Below, one piece after another: positions 16,204 to 24,860 of a stretch of 64,000 nt of DNA. A program made the position numbers and the translations under genes. This DNA comes from 3-1-20CM-4-69-9 sp963833655 (GTDB taxonomy: Bacteria > Actinomycetota > Thermoleophilia > Gaiellales > Gaiellaceae). The stretch spans positions 310,001 to 374,000 of the forward strand of contig CAWHYL010000007.1 of assembly GCA_963833655.1 (NCBI GenBank), in the 5' to 3' direction. How positions within the stretch are numbered: the stretch's first letter is position 1; each line of letters begins with the position of its first letter. The notes beneath the pieces were generated by a model. The model had not been told where the DNA came from. It worked only from the letters and a program-made list of their open reading frames with translations, and did not search any database.

Positions 16204-17476
16204 GCGTGTAGAGCGGCATCGGGCGGTCTCGCCACAGGAGCCGGTCCTGGCACGGGTACCAGTCGGGCGACCGCCATGGCGCATTGCACTGCGGATTCTC
16301 CTGCGCGAAGTAGCTGCTCAGCGAGTTGAAATTCCACAGATAGCCGATGTGCGGCAGTGCGCACGCCAGCGCGACGACGAAGACAGCGAGGGCACGCCAG
16401 GGCGATCGCAGGAACCGCCGCAGCGGCTCCTCCAGATCATCGCCGTACGCAACGAGCGCGATGAGCACGATCGGCAGCACCCAGGGCAGCTGCAGGCGCG
16501 GCCCGTACCCCGACCAGCCGAACGGCGTCCACCATGAGCCGAAGCCGAGCGCCAGCACGACCGTGACTCCGAGGAGCACGAGCGCCGGTACCCGGTCGCG
16601 GCGGAAGCCGGCGACGCAAGCTGCGGCGACGAGCAGCACAGCCGCCGGCCAGAAGAAGAGCAGGCCGCCGCTCGGCGACACGAACACCGCGAGCGCGAGC
16701 TCGAGCTTCCGGCCGAGCCCGGGCGTCCGGAGGTGGTGGTCGAGATAGTTCACGTTGAGCACGCTGCCGAAGCGCACGACGTTGAAGAGCGATGCAGTCA
16801 CGAATGCGAGGACGATCCCGACGGCGCCGCCGATCAGCTGCGCGCGGATCGGGCGTTCCGTTCGCCGTCGCGCGAGCACGAGCCCGAGCACGCCCAGCGC
16901 GGCGATAAACGGATAGGACGTCTCCTTCGTCCAGCAGGCGAGCAGCGCAGCGACGGCGACGACCACCGCAGGCGCCTGCAAGAGCGTCGCGGCGACGAGC
17001 CCCATGATCAGCCCCATCGCGAGCATCTCACCGGCGGTCTGCCGCGCGAACGCGAGGATGGGCCCGCTCAAGGCGACGAACAGGAACGCCCAGAACCACG
17101 CGGTGCGGCCGTACCTCCTCAACACCAGCCAGCCGAAGACGACGGTTGCGATCAGGCCCAGAACGCTGAGGTACGCAAGCACCTTCGTCCGCGCGTCATG
17201 CCCGTCCGCGCCCAGGCCGATCGCGATCATGTCCGGCACGTGCTGGAGGAGCGGCCACCAGCCGATCGGGCTCATCAGCCCCCAGTAGTTGAGCTTGCCC
17301 GTGTAGCCGCAGGCGTGGTAGTCGTGCGCGGAGACGCAGTTGAGAAACGCGTTCGTCCCGTCGAGGACGAACGGGGTGTCGCCGCCGACGAACGGGCGCG
17401 CGAGCGACATCGCAACGACGTACGCGAAGGCGCCGAGCGCTGCAACGAGCGCGACCGTGCGCACGGAGAGCCTCAT
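16028..17476 (-). CDS. Polytopic membrane protein, probable GT-C glycosyltransferase
   Basis: A 482-residue protein with about ten helices. The first periplasmic loop contains VGGDTPFVLDGTNAF and several Cys (LNCVSAHDYHACG). A later loop has QCNAPWRSPDWYPCQDR, so disulphides outside the membrane are likely. The arrangement resembles GT39/RgtA-like enzymes, but no exact family is recognised. It is the last gene of the leftward CMP-sugar operon, linked to the GT-B gene upstream by an ATGA overlap, so it probably handles the glycan made from that sugar. The last about 26 codons after LLLLREGLA look like tail and overlap the convergent GT-C gene. Confidence 0.75.
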   Translation of the reverse strand: MRLSVRTVALVAALGAFAYVVAMSLARPFVGGDTPFVLDGTNAFLNCVSAHDYHACGYTGKLNYWGLMSPIGWWPLLQHVPDMIAIGLGADGHDARTKVLAYLSVLGLIATVVFGWLVLRRYGRTAWFWAFLFVALSGPILAFARQTAGEMLAMGLIMGLVAATLLQAPAVVVAVAALLACWTKETSYPFIAALGVLGLVLARRRTERPIRAQLIGGAVGIVLAFVTASLFNVVRFGSVLNVNYLDHHLRTPGLGRKLELALAVFVSPSGGLLFFWPAAVLLVAAACVAGFRRDRVPALVLLGVTVVLALGFGSWWTPFGWSGYGPRLQLPWVLPIVLIALVAYGDDLEEPLRRFLRSPWRALAVFVVALACALPHIGYLWNFNSLSSYFAQENPQCNAPWRSPDWYPCQDRLLWRDRPMPLYTLKGLESFGGAATAVIVALGLAGSLLLLREGLAAPPLRTARTRERPEARSVGPQTAPAR

Positions 17477-18819
17477 ACCGCGACCGCCGTGATCGCCTCG
17501 GCGACGCGTTCCGCCGCATGTCCGTCGATCTCGCCGACGACCGCCTGCGCGACACGGGCCCGCTCCTCCGTGAGCTCCTGCGGCTCGGCGAGCGCACGCT
17601 GGATGGCCGCAACGACGTCCTCGAAGCGGTCCGCACGATAGAAGGCCTCGGACTCGATGAGCGACTTGTAATGCTCGCCGCTGACGTTCTTCAACGCCCA
17701 GCTCTCGCCGGCGGGCGCTCCTTCGTCATAAAGCACACAGACGGCGGGGCGGTCGTTCACGAGCGCATCGAGCAGGATGGTGCCCGCGTTCGAGACGACG
17801 ACGTCGCCGTGCTCCAAGAGGACTGCGAGCGTCTCCAGGTCGGTGAAGCTCGGCTCCTGAACGGCCGCGCCTTCCCGGAAGAGCGCCGCCGCGAAGCGCT
17901 CGCGCCACTGCCGGTCGCGCGGGTGCGGGCGGAAGAGGAGCGAGAAGCGCGAGGCGGAGCCGCTGTCCTCCCACCAGGCGACGAGCCGATCGACGAAGTT
18001 CTTCTCGTACGGCGCGTTCGTCGGGCTGTTCCCCATGACGAGCACGACCGGTCTGCGGGGATCGAGACCGAGCGACTGCACCGTCGCGTCGAACTCCGAG
18101 CGCGGCCGGCGCCGGTGGAACACGTCCGTTTGTGGCCAGCCGGTCACGACGATGCGTGCTTCGTCGACGCCGTGATAGCGAACGAGGTCGTCGCGCATGA
18201 CGTCGTTCTGGACGATGTAGCGGCGCAGACCGGGCGGGACGATGCCCTTGCCGACGGTGTGGTCCCAGCTCGCGATGTGGCCGACGACCGGCCGGCCGGC
18301 GCGGCGTGCCCCGACGACGAACGGCACGATCGAGCGCATCTGCGTGTTGGCGAGCGCGACGAGTGGTCGCTCGTCGCGCATCCTGTCGAGGAGCGGCCGC
18401 GGGATGTAGCGCAATCGTCCGTAGTGCCACGACGTCAGCGCGCGGTCGAGCGTCGCCGACTGCGGTAGGGGCCCGGCGCGCTCGGGATCGAGGAACCAGT
18501 TCGAGTGTCCTGGTTGCATCCGCTCGCGGTTGAAGCCGTGACGCAGGCTCTGCCGCAGCGAGAGCGGATAGAAGCCGACCTTCGCGTCGAGCCGCGCGTC
18601 GAGCCGCCGCAGGGCGCCGGCGTCGTCGCTTGTCAGCTCGGGAAGCTCGATCACGCGTACGCCGTTTGCGTGCTGCCGCCAGTGGGGCGCGTCCTCGCCG
18701 GCGTCGAGCACGAGCGTCAGTTCTTCGCCGGCCGTCCCGTGCAGGTGCTCGACGATGCCGGTGTCGAAGAAGAGCCGCGACGAGAAGGGATCCGGGAGGA
18801 TGAGCCAGATCGGCGTCAT
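17473..18819 (-). CDS. GT-B-like transferase related to the CDP-glycerol glycerophosphotransferase superfamily
   Basis: A 448-residue soluble protein. Its middle reads VVGHIASWDHTVGKGIVPP, then RYIVQNDVMRDDLVRYHG and IVVTGWPQTDVF. The C-terminal half has VVLVMGNSPTNAPYEKNFV, LLFRPHPRD and VVSNAGTILLDALVNDRPAV. This layout (SWD-xx-xx-KG, RPHPRD, S-x-AGT-x-x-x-(D/E)A) is that of GT-B enzymes grouped with CDP-glycerol glycerophosphotransferases and some capsule transferases. Sitting directly after a CMP-sugar synthetase operon, it is the best candidate for the transferase using that donor (inference). ATG 18819 overlaps the transketolase stop (ATGA). Confidence 0.7.
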   Translation of the reverse strand: MTPIWLILPDPFSSRLFFDTGIVEHLHGTAGEELTLVLDAGEDAPHWRQHANGVRVIELPELTSDDAGALRRLDARLDAKVGFYPLSLRQSLRHGFNRERMQPGHSNWFLDPERAGPLPQSATLDRALTSWHYGRLRYIPRPLLDRMRDERPLVALANTQMRSIVPFVVGARRAGRPVVGHIASWDHTVGKGIVPPGLRRYIVQNDVMRDDLVRYHGVDEARIVVTGWPQTDVFHRRRPRSEFDATVQSLGLDPRRPVVLVMGNSPTNAPYEKNFVDRLVAWWEDSGSASRFSLLFRPHPRDRQWRERFAAALFREGAAVQEPSFTDLETLAVLLEHGDVVVSNAGTILLDALVNDRPAVCVLYDEGAPAGESWALKNVSGEHYKSLIESEAFYRADRFEDVVAAIQRALAEPQELTEERARVAQAVVGEIDGHAAERVAEAITAVAV

Positions 18820-20702
18820 TGGCGCGCGCGGGCCGGCAGCGTGGCCACGATCCGATCCGCGAGTGACGCGCCGTCGAGGCCGTGGTGGCGCAGGGCTTCC
18901 ATCGGCGTGCCGCAGGCCGGCCAGCCCTCGACGCCGAACGCCGTCACGGCACGTCCCGGGAGCGCGCGGCGCAACACGTCTCCGAGCCCGCCGATGGGCG
19001 AATGGTCCTCGAGTGCGAACAGCTGGGAGAACCGCTCCGTGAGCTCGGCCAGCCAGTCGGCGTCGATGCGGTTCAGCCACGGCATGTTCACGACGTGCAG
19101 GCGGCCGTCGAGGCGCTCCGCGGCGGTCAGTGCCTCGTGCAGCATCACCGGGCCGTACGCGAACAGGACGGCGTCGCTCCCCTCGTGCAGAACAGCCCCG
19201 CGGCCGTGGGCGGCGGTCGTCAGGTCGAGCGGCCGCGGCGACGGGCCGATGGCCAGCCGCAGCGCGACGTTCTCCCGCGCCTCCTCGACCGCCCAACGGA
19301 GCAGCGCCTTTGTCTCCTGCGCGTTCCCCGGCTGCACGACCGCCATGTTCGGCAGCGCCGAGAGCAGCGAGATGTCGCGAACGCTCTGATGCGACTTGCC
19401 GGGCCCGGCGGGGATCAGGCCGGCGTAGTGCAGCGCGTAGATCACCCTGCTGCCTTCGCTCGCCTGGTTGTAGATCTGCTCGTTCGCGCGTGCCGCGAGA
19501 AACGCGGCGAACGAGTTCACGACCGGTAGCAGCCCATGCCGCGCCATCCCCGCCGCCGCCGAGACCATGTCCTGCTCGGCGATGCCCGACTCATGGAAAC
19601 GGTCGGGATGCGCGAGCTCGAACGGCCGAATGCGGCAGTCCGAAGCGAGGTCGGCGTCGAGCACGACGAGCTCGGGATGGGCGTCCGACAGCGCGAGCAG
19701 CTCCTCACCGTATGCCGCCGCCACGAACTCATCCGTGACTCGTGTCCGCATCGCGCTGCCGGACTCTGGCTCGCCGATGCTCTGGTCCTCGAGCTGCTCG
19801 ACCGGCGCGAGGTTCAAATCCGGCAGACGCTCGCGGATGCGGGCGACGAGCTCGGCGTGCGCACGCGCGAACGACTCGTCATCCGGAGCGCCGGCATGCC
19901 AGCGGTAGGTGCCGCCACCCTCACGCAGCGCCTGCGGATGCTCCATGAACGACACGCCCTTGCCCTTGATCGTGTTCGCAATAAGCGCCTTCGGGACGTC
20001 ATCGCGGCCGCGGAAGTCCGTGAAAACGCGCGCGAGCTCGTCGTGGTCGTGGCCGTTGCACGACGCGACACGCCAGCCGAACGCCCGCAGCTTCTCCTCC
20101 AGGTCGCCGAGGGAGAGGATCTCGGTCGTCGGCTTGTCGGATTGCAGCTCATTGCGGTCGACGACCACCCAGAGGTTGCCCTGCCCGTGCGCAGCGGCCG
20201 CCTGCAAACCCTCGAAGTTCTGGCCTTCCTGTAGCTCGCCGTCGCCGGTCATCACGACCACGCGGCCGCCGCGGCCGAGAAACCGCTTCGCCCACGCGAT
20301 GCCGCGGCCCTTCGAGATGCCCATGCCGAGCGAGCCGGAGTTCGCCTCGATCCCGGGCACCCCCACGTCCGGGTGTCCGTCGAGCCCGCCGAGGCGGCGC
20401 AGCTTCAACAGCCGCTCAGTCGGGATCACACCGAGCGCGTTCAGCACCGTGTACAGGCCGGGGACGTCATGCCCCTTGGACGAGAAGTAGACGTCGCGCC
20501 CGCGGTCGTCGAAACCGAGCGTGCGCGTGTTGAGCTCGCGGAAGAAGAGGTGGACGACGATGTCCATCGCGCTGAAGCTCGAGCCGAGGTGACCCGAGCC
20601 TGCGCGCTTCACGGCGACGAGCGCATTCACACGGCACATGTCGGCGATCAGGTCGAGGTCGTCGCCTGCGCGCGCGAACTCGGTTCGCGGAATCAACTCC
20701 AC
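18816..20702 (-). CDS. Transketolase, single-chain, in a sugar-biosynthesis operon
   Basis: A 628-residue thiamine-diphosphate enzyme with all three domains. GSGHLGSSFSAMD (residues 35-47) supplies the first active-site His. GDGELQEGQNFEGL (153-166) with VVVDRNELQ (179-187) is the TPP/Mg motif. HESGIAEQDMVSAAAGMA (near residue 370) holds the catalytic Glu of the pyrimidine domain. The chain is slightly shorter than housekeeping transketolase (about 660). It moves a two-carbon unit between sugar phosphates; here it may build or trim the carbon chain of the sugar later oxidised and activated in this operon (inference). GTG 20702 overlaps the end of the dehydratase gene by 10 bases. The longer frame upstream is an Arg-rich shadow of that gene. 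Confidence 0.88.
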   Translation of the reverse strand: MELIPRTEFARAGDDLDLIADMCRVNALVAVKRAGSGHLGSSFSAMDIVVHLFFRELNTRTLGFDDRGRDVYFSSKGHDVPGLYTVLNALGVIPTERLLKLRRLGGLDGHPDVGVPGIEANSGSLGMGISKGRGIAWAKRFLGRGGRVVVMTGDGELQEGQNFEGLQAAAAHGQGNLWVVVDRNELQSDKPTTEILSLGDLEEKLRAFGWRVASCNGHDHDELARVFTDFRGRDDVPKALIANTIKGKGVSFMEHPQALREGGGTYRWHAGAPDDESFARAHAELVARIRERLPDLNLAPVEQLEDQSIGEPESGSAMRTRVTDEFVAAAYGEELLALSDAHPELVVLDADLASDCRIRPFELAHPDRFHESGIAEQDMVSAAAGMARHGLLPVVNSFAAFLAARANEQIYNQASEGSRVIYALHYAGLIPAGPGKSHQSVRDISLLSALPNMAVVQPGNAQETKALLRWAVEEARENVALRLAIGPSPRPLDLTTAAHGRGAVLHEGSDAVLFAYGPVMLHEALTAAERLDGRLHVVNMPWLNRIDADWLAELTERFSQLFALEDHSPIGGLGDVLRRALPGRAVTAFGVEGWPACGTPMEALRHHGLDGASLADRIVATLPARARQ

Positions 20703-21859
20703 GGGTGCTCCTCCAACACGTCCTCGTCGATGTCGGCACCCCAGCCCGGTTCGGATGGAATCGTCAGCACGCCGTTGTCGATCTCGGGCACGGCGGTCGT
20801 GAGCGTCTCGCGCCATGGCACGTCGTCGACGTCCACCTCGAGGATGCGCACATTCGGGATCGCGGCGCACCATTGCGCCGAGATGAACGTCGCAAGGTGG
20901 CTGTAGTAGTTGTGCGGCGCGCAGTTGATCTCGAACGTCTCGGCGAGGTCGGCGATCTTCTTCGCCTGGTGGAACCCGTTCCAGATGACGTCTACAGAGG
21001 CCACGTCCATCGCCCCCGCCTCGAAGAACGGTCGGAAGCCGCGGTTCGTATAGAGGTTCTCGCCCGAGCAGATCGGGACGGCGGCGCCCGTGCGGACGGA
21101 CGCCAGCGAGACGGGGTCGAACGCGTCGACCTCCAGCCACATCAGTCCGTGGCCGTCGAGCGCGCGCGCGACGCGGAGCACCCCCTCGCCGGTGAGGTTG
21201 AAGTTCAGATCGACGATCGGCTCGGCCTTGCCGGCCGTCCCCTCGTGGAACGCTTCGAGCAGCTTGACGAGCGCCTGCTCGAGCTCCGGCGACGGGTTGC
21301 GCTCGAGGCCGTTGCCCTGGAAGCCCGGCATCAGTACCTGCGGCTCCTCGCCGGGGACGACGATGTTCGTCTTGAAGGCCTTGAAGCCGCGCTCGACGAC
21401 CTCGCGGCCGAGCGCGACGACATCGTCGTACGACGCGAGCTTCGGCGTGCTCGTCACCGTCCACGCGCGCGCGCGCGTCGTGCCGCAGTGCGACCAGTAG
21501 ACGTCGACACGGTCGCGTGTCGGGCCGCCGAACAACTCGTAGACGGGAACGCCGAGGGCCTTTGCCTTCAGGTCGAGCAGCGCGTTCTCGATCCCGCCGA
21601 TTGCCTTCTGGATCACCGAGCCGGGGCTCTGCCGCGTCGCGCGGAACAGATCCCACACGACCCGCTCGACCGCGCGCGGATCCCGGCCGACGACCAGCGG
21701 CGTCAGGTCCTCGACGATGCCCGCGAGGCCGTGCGGCGAGCCGTGCGAATCCGTGATCTCCGCCCAGCCGACGGCGCCGTCGTCGGCCGTCGCCTTCAAG
21801 AAGATCCAGGGCCGCCAGCCGGCGTCGCAATAGAGCGTCTCGAGCTGCGTGACTTTCAT
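20693..21859 (-). CDS. Enolase-superfamily (mandelate racemase-like) sugar-acid dehydratase or epimerase
   Basis: A 388-residue protein with the capping domain (residues 1-125) and barrel. Metal ligands are Asp217 (VDLNF), Glu243 (WLEVD) and Glu267 (CSGENLY), each at the end of a successive strand. A K-x-x-K pair (Lys160, Lys163 in GFKAFKTN) and His316 (CAPHNYYSHLA) are candidate bases. GENLY ... VDVIWNG ... APHN is the mandelate racemase subgroup pattern, where many members dehydrate aldonic acids to 2-keto-3-deoxy acids. Being between a CMP-sugar synthetase and transketolase suggests that its product is a keto-deoxy acid destined for CMP activation (inference). Epimerisation of a sugar acid is the main alternative. 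ATG 21859 overlaps the synthetase stop (ATGA). Confidence 0.82.
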   Translation of the reverse strand: MKVTQLETLYCDAGWRPWIFLKATADDGAVGWAEITDSHGSPHGLAGIVEDLTPLVVGRDPRAVERVVWDLFRATRQSPGSVIQKAIGGIENALLDLKAKALGVPVYELFGGPTRDRVDVYWSHCGTTRARAWTVTSTPKLASYDDVVALGREVVERGFKAFKTNIVVPGEEPQVLMPGFQGNGLERNPSPELEQALVKLLEAFHEGTAGKAEPIVDLNFNLTGEGVLRVARALDGHGLMWLEVDAFDPVSLASVRTGAAVPICSGENLYTNRGFRPFFEAGAMDVASVDVIWNGFHQAKKIADLAETFEINCAPHNYYSHLATFISAQWCAAIPNVRILEVDVDDVPWRETLTTAVPEIDNGVLTIPSEPGWGADIDEDVLEEHPWS

Positions 21860-22587
21860 CGCGGGCGCAAGGTTACGTCGGGGAGGTGGGCCTCACCCGC
21901 CTCCAACAGGCGCCGCGCGCGCTCCCAGTCCTCCTCGTCGTCGATGTTGAAGCCCTCGTAGCCCTCGGTGAGATACGGCGCGACGACGCGGCCCTCGCGC
22001 GTCGCGGTCTGCGAGACGACGCGCGTCCAGGCGATCTCGAGCGCGCTGTTCTGCACGTAGATCGGCGGCAGCGCCTGGTACTGGCCGGCGTGCCAGGCGA
22101 TTTCGAGATGGGCCTGGTCGAGCAGCGGCCGCATCGTGCGTCCCTCGAGCACCCACATCTTCCCGGGGTGTTGCTTGACGAGCTCGACCGCACGGATCGA
22201 GTCCGCTTCGGGCGTCGCCAGCAACTGCTGAAGGCCACGGCGCAAGACGTCCGGGCCACGGAAGGGGTTCGTCGCCCGGACGATTGCGAACAGGTCGTAA
22301 TGCGCGGCCAGGTTGTCGAGCGCGTGCGCGATCCACTCGATGTCCGGCGACGTCGCCGTCGCCAGCTCGGACGGGCGCAGAAACGGGACGTCCGCACCGT
22401 AGCGTTGCGCGATCTCGGCGATCTTGCCGCTGTCGGTCGAGCACACGACACGGTCGAAGATCTCCGAGGCGCGTGCAGACGCGACGGCGTACGCGAGCAG
22501 CGGATGCCCGGCGAGCGGGCGGATGTTCTTGTCGCGGACGCGCTCCGAGCCGGAGCGAGCCGGGATCAGCGCGACGACGCTCGGCAT
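21856..22587 (-). CDS. Acylneuraminate/CMP-sugar synthetase (NeuA/KdsB-type cytidylyltransferase)
   Basis: A 243-residue protein that starts VVALIPARSGSERVRDKNIR, the CTP-binding signature of NeuA-type cytidylyltransferases. LAYAVASARAS, VVCSTDSGKIAEIAQRYGAD and FLRPSELATATSP follow in the family order. Near the end come PYLTEGYEGFNIDDEEDW, where the acidic residues bind Mg. It joins CMP to a 2-keto-3-deoxy sugar acid such as sialic, legionaminic, KDN or KDO. It is the only such enzyme in the window, so it may serve both this operon and the NeuB module at 31.2-32.8 kb. ATG 22587 lies 22 bases inside the end of the preceding reductase-like gene. Confidence 0.88.
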   Translation of the reverse strand: MPSVVALIPARSGSERVRDKNIRPLAGHPLLAYAVASARASEIFDRVVCSTDSGKIAEIAQRYGADVPFLRPSELATATSPDIEWIAHALDNLAAHYDLFAIVRATNPFRGPDVLRRGLQQLLATPEADSIRAVELVKQHPGKMWVLEGRTMRPLLDQAHLEIAWHAGQYQALPPIYVQNSALEIAWTRVVSQTATREGRVVAPYLTEGYEGFNIDDEEDWERARRLLEAGEAHLPDVTLRPR

Positions 22588-23429
22588 GCCTCCTCGAACA
22601 TCTCCGTCAGCACGGGCGTCTCGACACCGAGCCGGAGGCCGGCACGGACGGCTGCGCCGGTGATGGCGTCGAGCTCGGACGGCACGCCTGCGGCGATATC
22701 GCGCGCCGTGGAGCTGGTGAGCAGCGGCGGCATCGCCTCGATGATCCCCCATTCGGCCTCGGCCGACAGCGCGACGCCGTCGGCGGCGGCGACGGCGCAG
22801 GCCTCGTCGACCGCGGCGCGAAACCGTCCGCGCCACTGCGGATCGCTCCGCAACTCGCCGACCGGGCGTTGCGTGATCGACGTCGCCGCAGCCGTCGCCG
22901 CCTGGCGGGCGAGCTTCTCCCAGAGCACGTCCTTGGCGCTGCCGTCGACGCGGACGTCGATTCCCGAGCGCCGCAGCAGCTCGACCGGCGCTCCCCCCTC
23001 GACCGTCATCACGACGCTCGGCGTCGGTTGGATCACAACCCCGGGCCGTTCGAGCCACGCCTCGATTCGACCGATACTCGCGCCGACGACCTCGGTTTCC
23101 GGCAGCCGCTCGCGCAGTGTGTCCAGGTGCTCGATCCCATTGAGCAAGGGCAGCGCGACCTGCGGCGCGGCCACGACCCGGTCGAGCGCCTCGTCCAGGG
23201 CCGGCGCCTTCACCGTCACGAGCAGGAGCTCGACCGGCTCGCGCAGCTCGGTGTCGACGCGCGGCCCCACCGTGTGCACCTCTAGGCCCCGTCTCAGGGA
23301 CAGCCCCGCCGACCCGATCACTTCCGCCGTGGCCGGACGGGCGATGCAAAGGACCTCGACGCCCGCCTGCATGAAGCCGGCCGCGAGCACGCCGCCGACG
23401 GCGCCCGGGCCGAGGACGGCGACGGTCAC
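22566..23429 (-). CDS. Ketopantoate reductase-like (ApbA/PanE family) oxidoreductase
   Basis: A 287-residue protein with an N-terminal NADP Rossmann loop VAVLGPGAVGGVLAAGFMQAG (GxGxxG, residues 3-23) and VTVKAPALDEAL, the ApbA counterpart of VKAxD. NGIEHLDTLRERLP, KDVLWEKLARQAATAAAT (the Lys-x-x-W-x-K-L core containing the catalytic Lys) and a C-terminal helical domain with GVPSELDAITGA follow. The family reduces 2-keto acids or lactone precursors to 2-hydroxy acids. In a sugar operon it is unlikely to make pantoate; a sugar-derived keto acid is more plausible (inference). GTG 23429 overlaps the aldehyde dehydrogenase stop (GTGA). Confidence 0.85.
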   Translation of the reverse strand: MTVAVLGPGAVGGVLAAGFMQAGVEVLCIARPATAEVIGSAGLSLRRGLEVHTVGPRVDTELREPVELLLVTVKAPALDEALDRVVAAPQVALPLLNGIEHLDTLRERLPETEVVGASIGRIEAWLERPGVVIQPTPSVVMTVEGGAPVELLRRSGIDVRVDGSAKDVLWEKLARQAATAAATSITQRPVGELRSDPQWRGRFRAAVDEACAVAAADGVALSAEAEWGIIEAMPPLLTSSTARDIAAGVPSELDAITGAAVRAGLRLGVETPVLTEMFEEACRASSR

Positions 23430-24838
23430 GTCTGCGCCGGGTCGGCGATCAGGTTGACGTACTTCCACTCGCTGTAGACGTCGAGCGCCTCGACGCCGGC
23501 CTCGCGCCAGCCGGTCCCGGACTGCTTGACGCCGCCGAAGCCCATATGAGGCTCGCTGCCGTGCGTGCCGCCGTTCACGACGACAACGCCCGCCTCGACG
23601 GCGTCGGCAAACCGCAGCGCGCGGTGGATGCTCCCGGTGTGGATCGCGGAGGTGAGGCCGTAAGGAGAGTCGTTGACGAGCGCGATCGCCTCGTCCAGGT
23701 CACGGACGCGGTAGAGGATCGTGACGGGGCCGAACAGCTCGCGGCACGAGAGCTGCGCGTCGGCCGGGACGTCTTCCACGACCGTCGGCGCGAGCCACCA
23801 CCCCCGCCGATGGACGCGCGTCCCGCCGACGAGCACGCTCGCGCCCGCGAGCGACGTGAGGATCCGCTCGAGGCTCTCCTCGCTGATCACAGGCCCCGCC
23901 TCGTAGCCCGCGGCGCCGGCGACGAGCCGCTCGCGGAACTCGTCGTAGACGCCGCCGAAGACGACGAGCCGGCTTGCCGCCGCGCAGCGCTGGCCGGCGT
24001 TCGAGAACGCCGAGGCGAGCGACCACTCGACGGCGCGGTCGAGCTCGGCGTCGTCGCAGACGACGAGGGCGTTCTTGCCGCCGAGCTCGAGGCAGACCTT
24101 CGCGAGCCGCCGTGCGGCGCGCTCGTTGATCCAGCGGCCGGTTTCAGCCGAGCCGGTGAAGCTGACGAGATCGACGCCTGCGTGCTCCACGAGCGACGGG
24201 CCCACATCGCCGCCGAGCCCGTGGACGACGTTCACGACGCCCGGCGGCAGGACGTCGTTGCAGATCTGCGCGAAGAGGTCGGCGGAGAGCGGCGTGTGCT
24301 CCGAGGGCTTGAGCACCGAGGCGTTGCCGCAGAGCACGGCCGGGAAAGCCTTCCAGGCGTAATTCGGCAGCGGGGTGTTGAAGGAGACGATCAGCGCCGC
24401 GACGCCGACCGGCCGCCGAACGGACATGACCGTGCGGTTGGCCAGCGCCGACGTCGTCGTGCGACCGTAGAGCCTGCGGCCCTCGCCGGCCACGAAGAAG
24501 CCCATCTCGACGGCAGCATCGACCTCGCCGAGCGCGAGCTCGAGCGGCTTGCCGGTCTCCTCGACCACCAGCTCGGCGGCCTCGTCACGCCGGCGCTGCA
24601 GCGCAAGGGCGAGCTCGCGAACGAGCCGCCCGCGTTCGACCGGTGTCTGCGCCGCCCAGCCGGGCTGGGCGGCTCGCGCTGCTGCGACCGCGGCGTCCAC
24701 CGCGTCGGCCCCCGAGCGGGCGACGCGGCAGAGCAGGGTCCCGTCGGCCGGACGCAGCTTCTCGAAGAGCGCGCCGGCCGACCGTGGCTCTCCCGCGACC
24801 AGGTTTGCGACCTCTTTGACGTCTGCACCCACCGACAT
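23426..24838 (-). CDS. NAD(P)-dependent aldehyde dehydrogenase
   Basis: A 470-residue ALDH-superfamily enzyme. Asn154 (VSFNTPLPN), Glu251 (CLELGGKNA) and Cys285 (NAGQRCAAASR) match the catalytic triad, and FTGSAETGRWI supplies the NAD loop. The C-terminal FGGVKQSGTGWREAG motif is normal. It oxidises an aldehyde to an acid. As the first gene of a sugar operon it could turn an aldose or sugar aldehyde into an aldonic acid for the enolase-superfamily enzyme (inference). ATG 24838 is chosen from the family N-terminus. The gene is divergent from the GT4 gene at 24861 with only 22 bases between starts, so the two promoters must overlap or lie inside the genes. Confidence 0.88.
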   Translation of the reverse strand: MSVGADVKEVANLVAGEPRSAGALFEKLRPADGTLLCRVARSGADAVDAAVAAARAAQPGWAAQTPVERGRLVRELALALQRRRDEAAELVVEETGKPLELALGEVDAAVEMGFFVAGEGRRLYGRTTTSALANRTVMSVRRPVGVAALIVSFNTPLPNYAWKAFPAVLCGNASVLKPSEHTPLSADLFAQICNDVLPPGVVNVVHGLGGDVGPSLVEHAGVDLVSFTGSAETGRWINERAARRLAKVCLELGGKNALVVCDDAELDRAVEWSLASAFSNAGQRCAAASRLVVFGGVYDEFRERLVAGAAGYEAGPVISEESLERILTSLAGASVLVGGTRVHRRGWWLAPTVVEDVPADAQLSCRELFGPVTILYRVRDLDEAIALVNDSPYGLTSAIHTGSIHRALRFADAVEAGVVVVNGGTHGSEPHMGFGGVKQSGTGWREAGVEALDVYSEWKYVNLIADPAQT

Positions 24839-24860
24839 GCATATGCGAGTCTGACTGACC

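Noticed and set aside
21466..21479. A run of alternating GC dinucleotides near 21470 as a repeat or structured element
   Set aside because: It is inside the coding frame of the enolase-superfamily gene and explained by Arg/Ala codons.
18816..21830. A 1004-residue fusion of the transketolase with an upstream segment
   Set aside because: The upstream third is Arg-rich and overlaps the enolase-superfamily gene in another frame; the transketolase fold begins right at GTG 20702.
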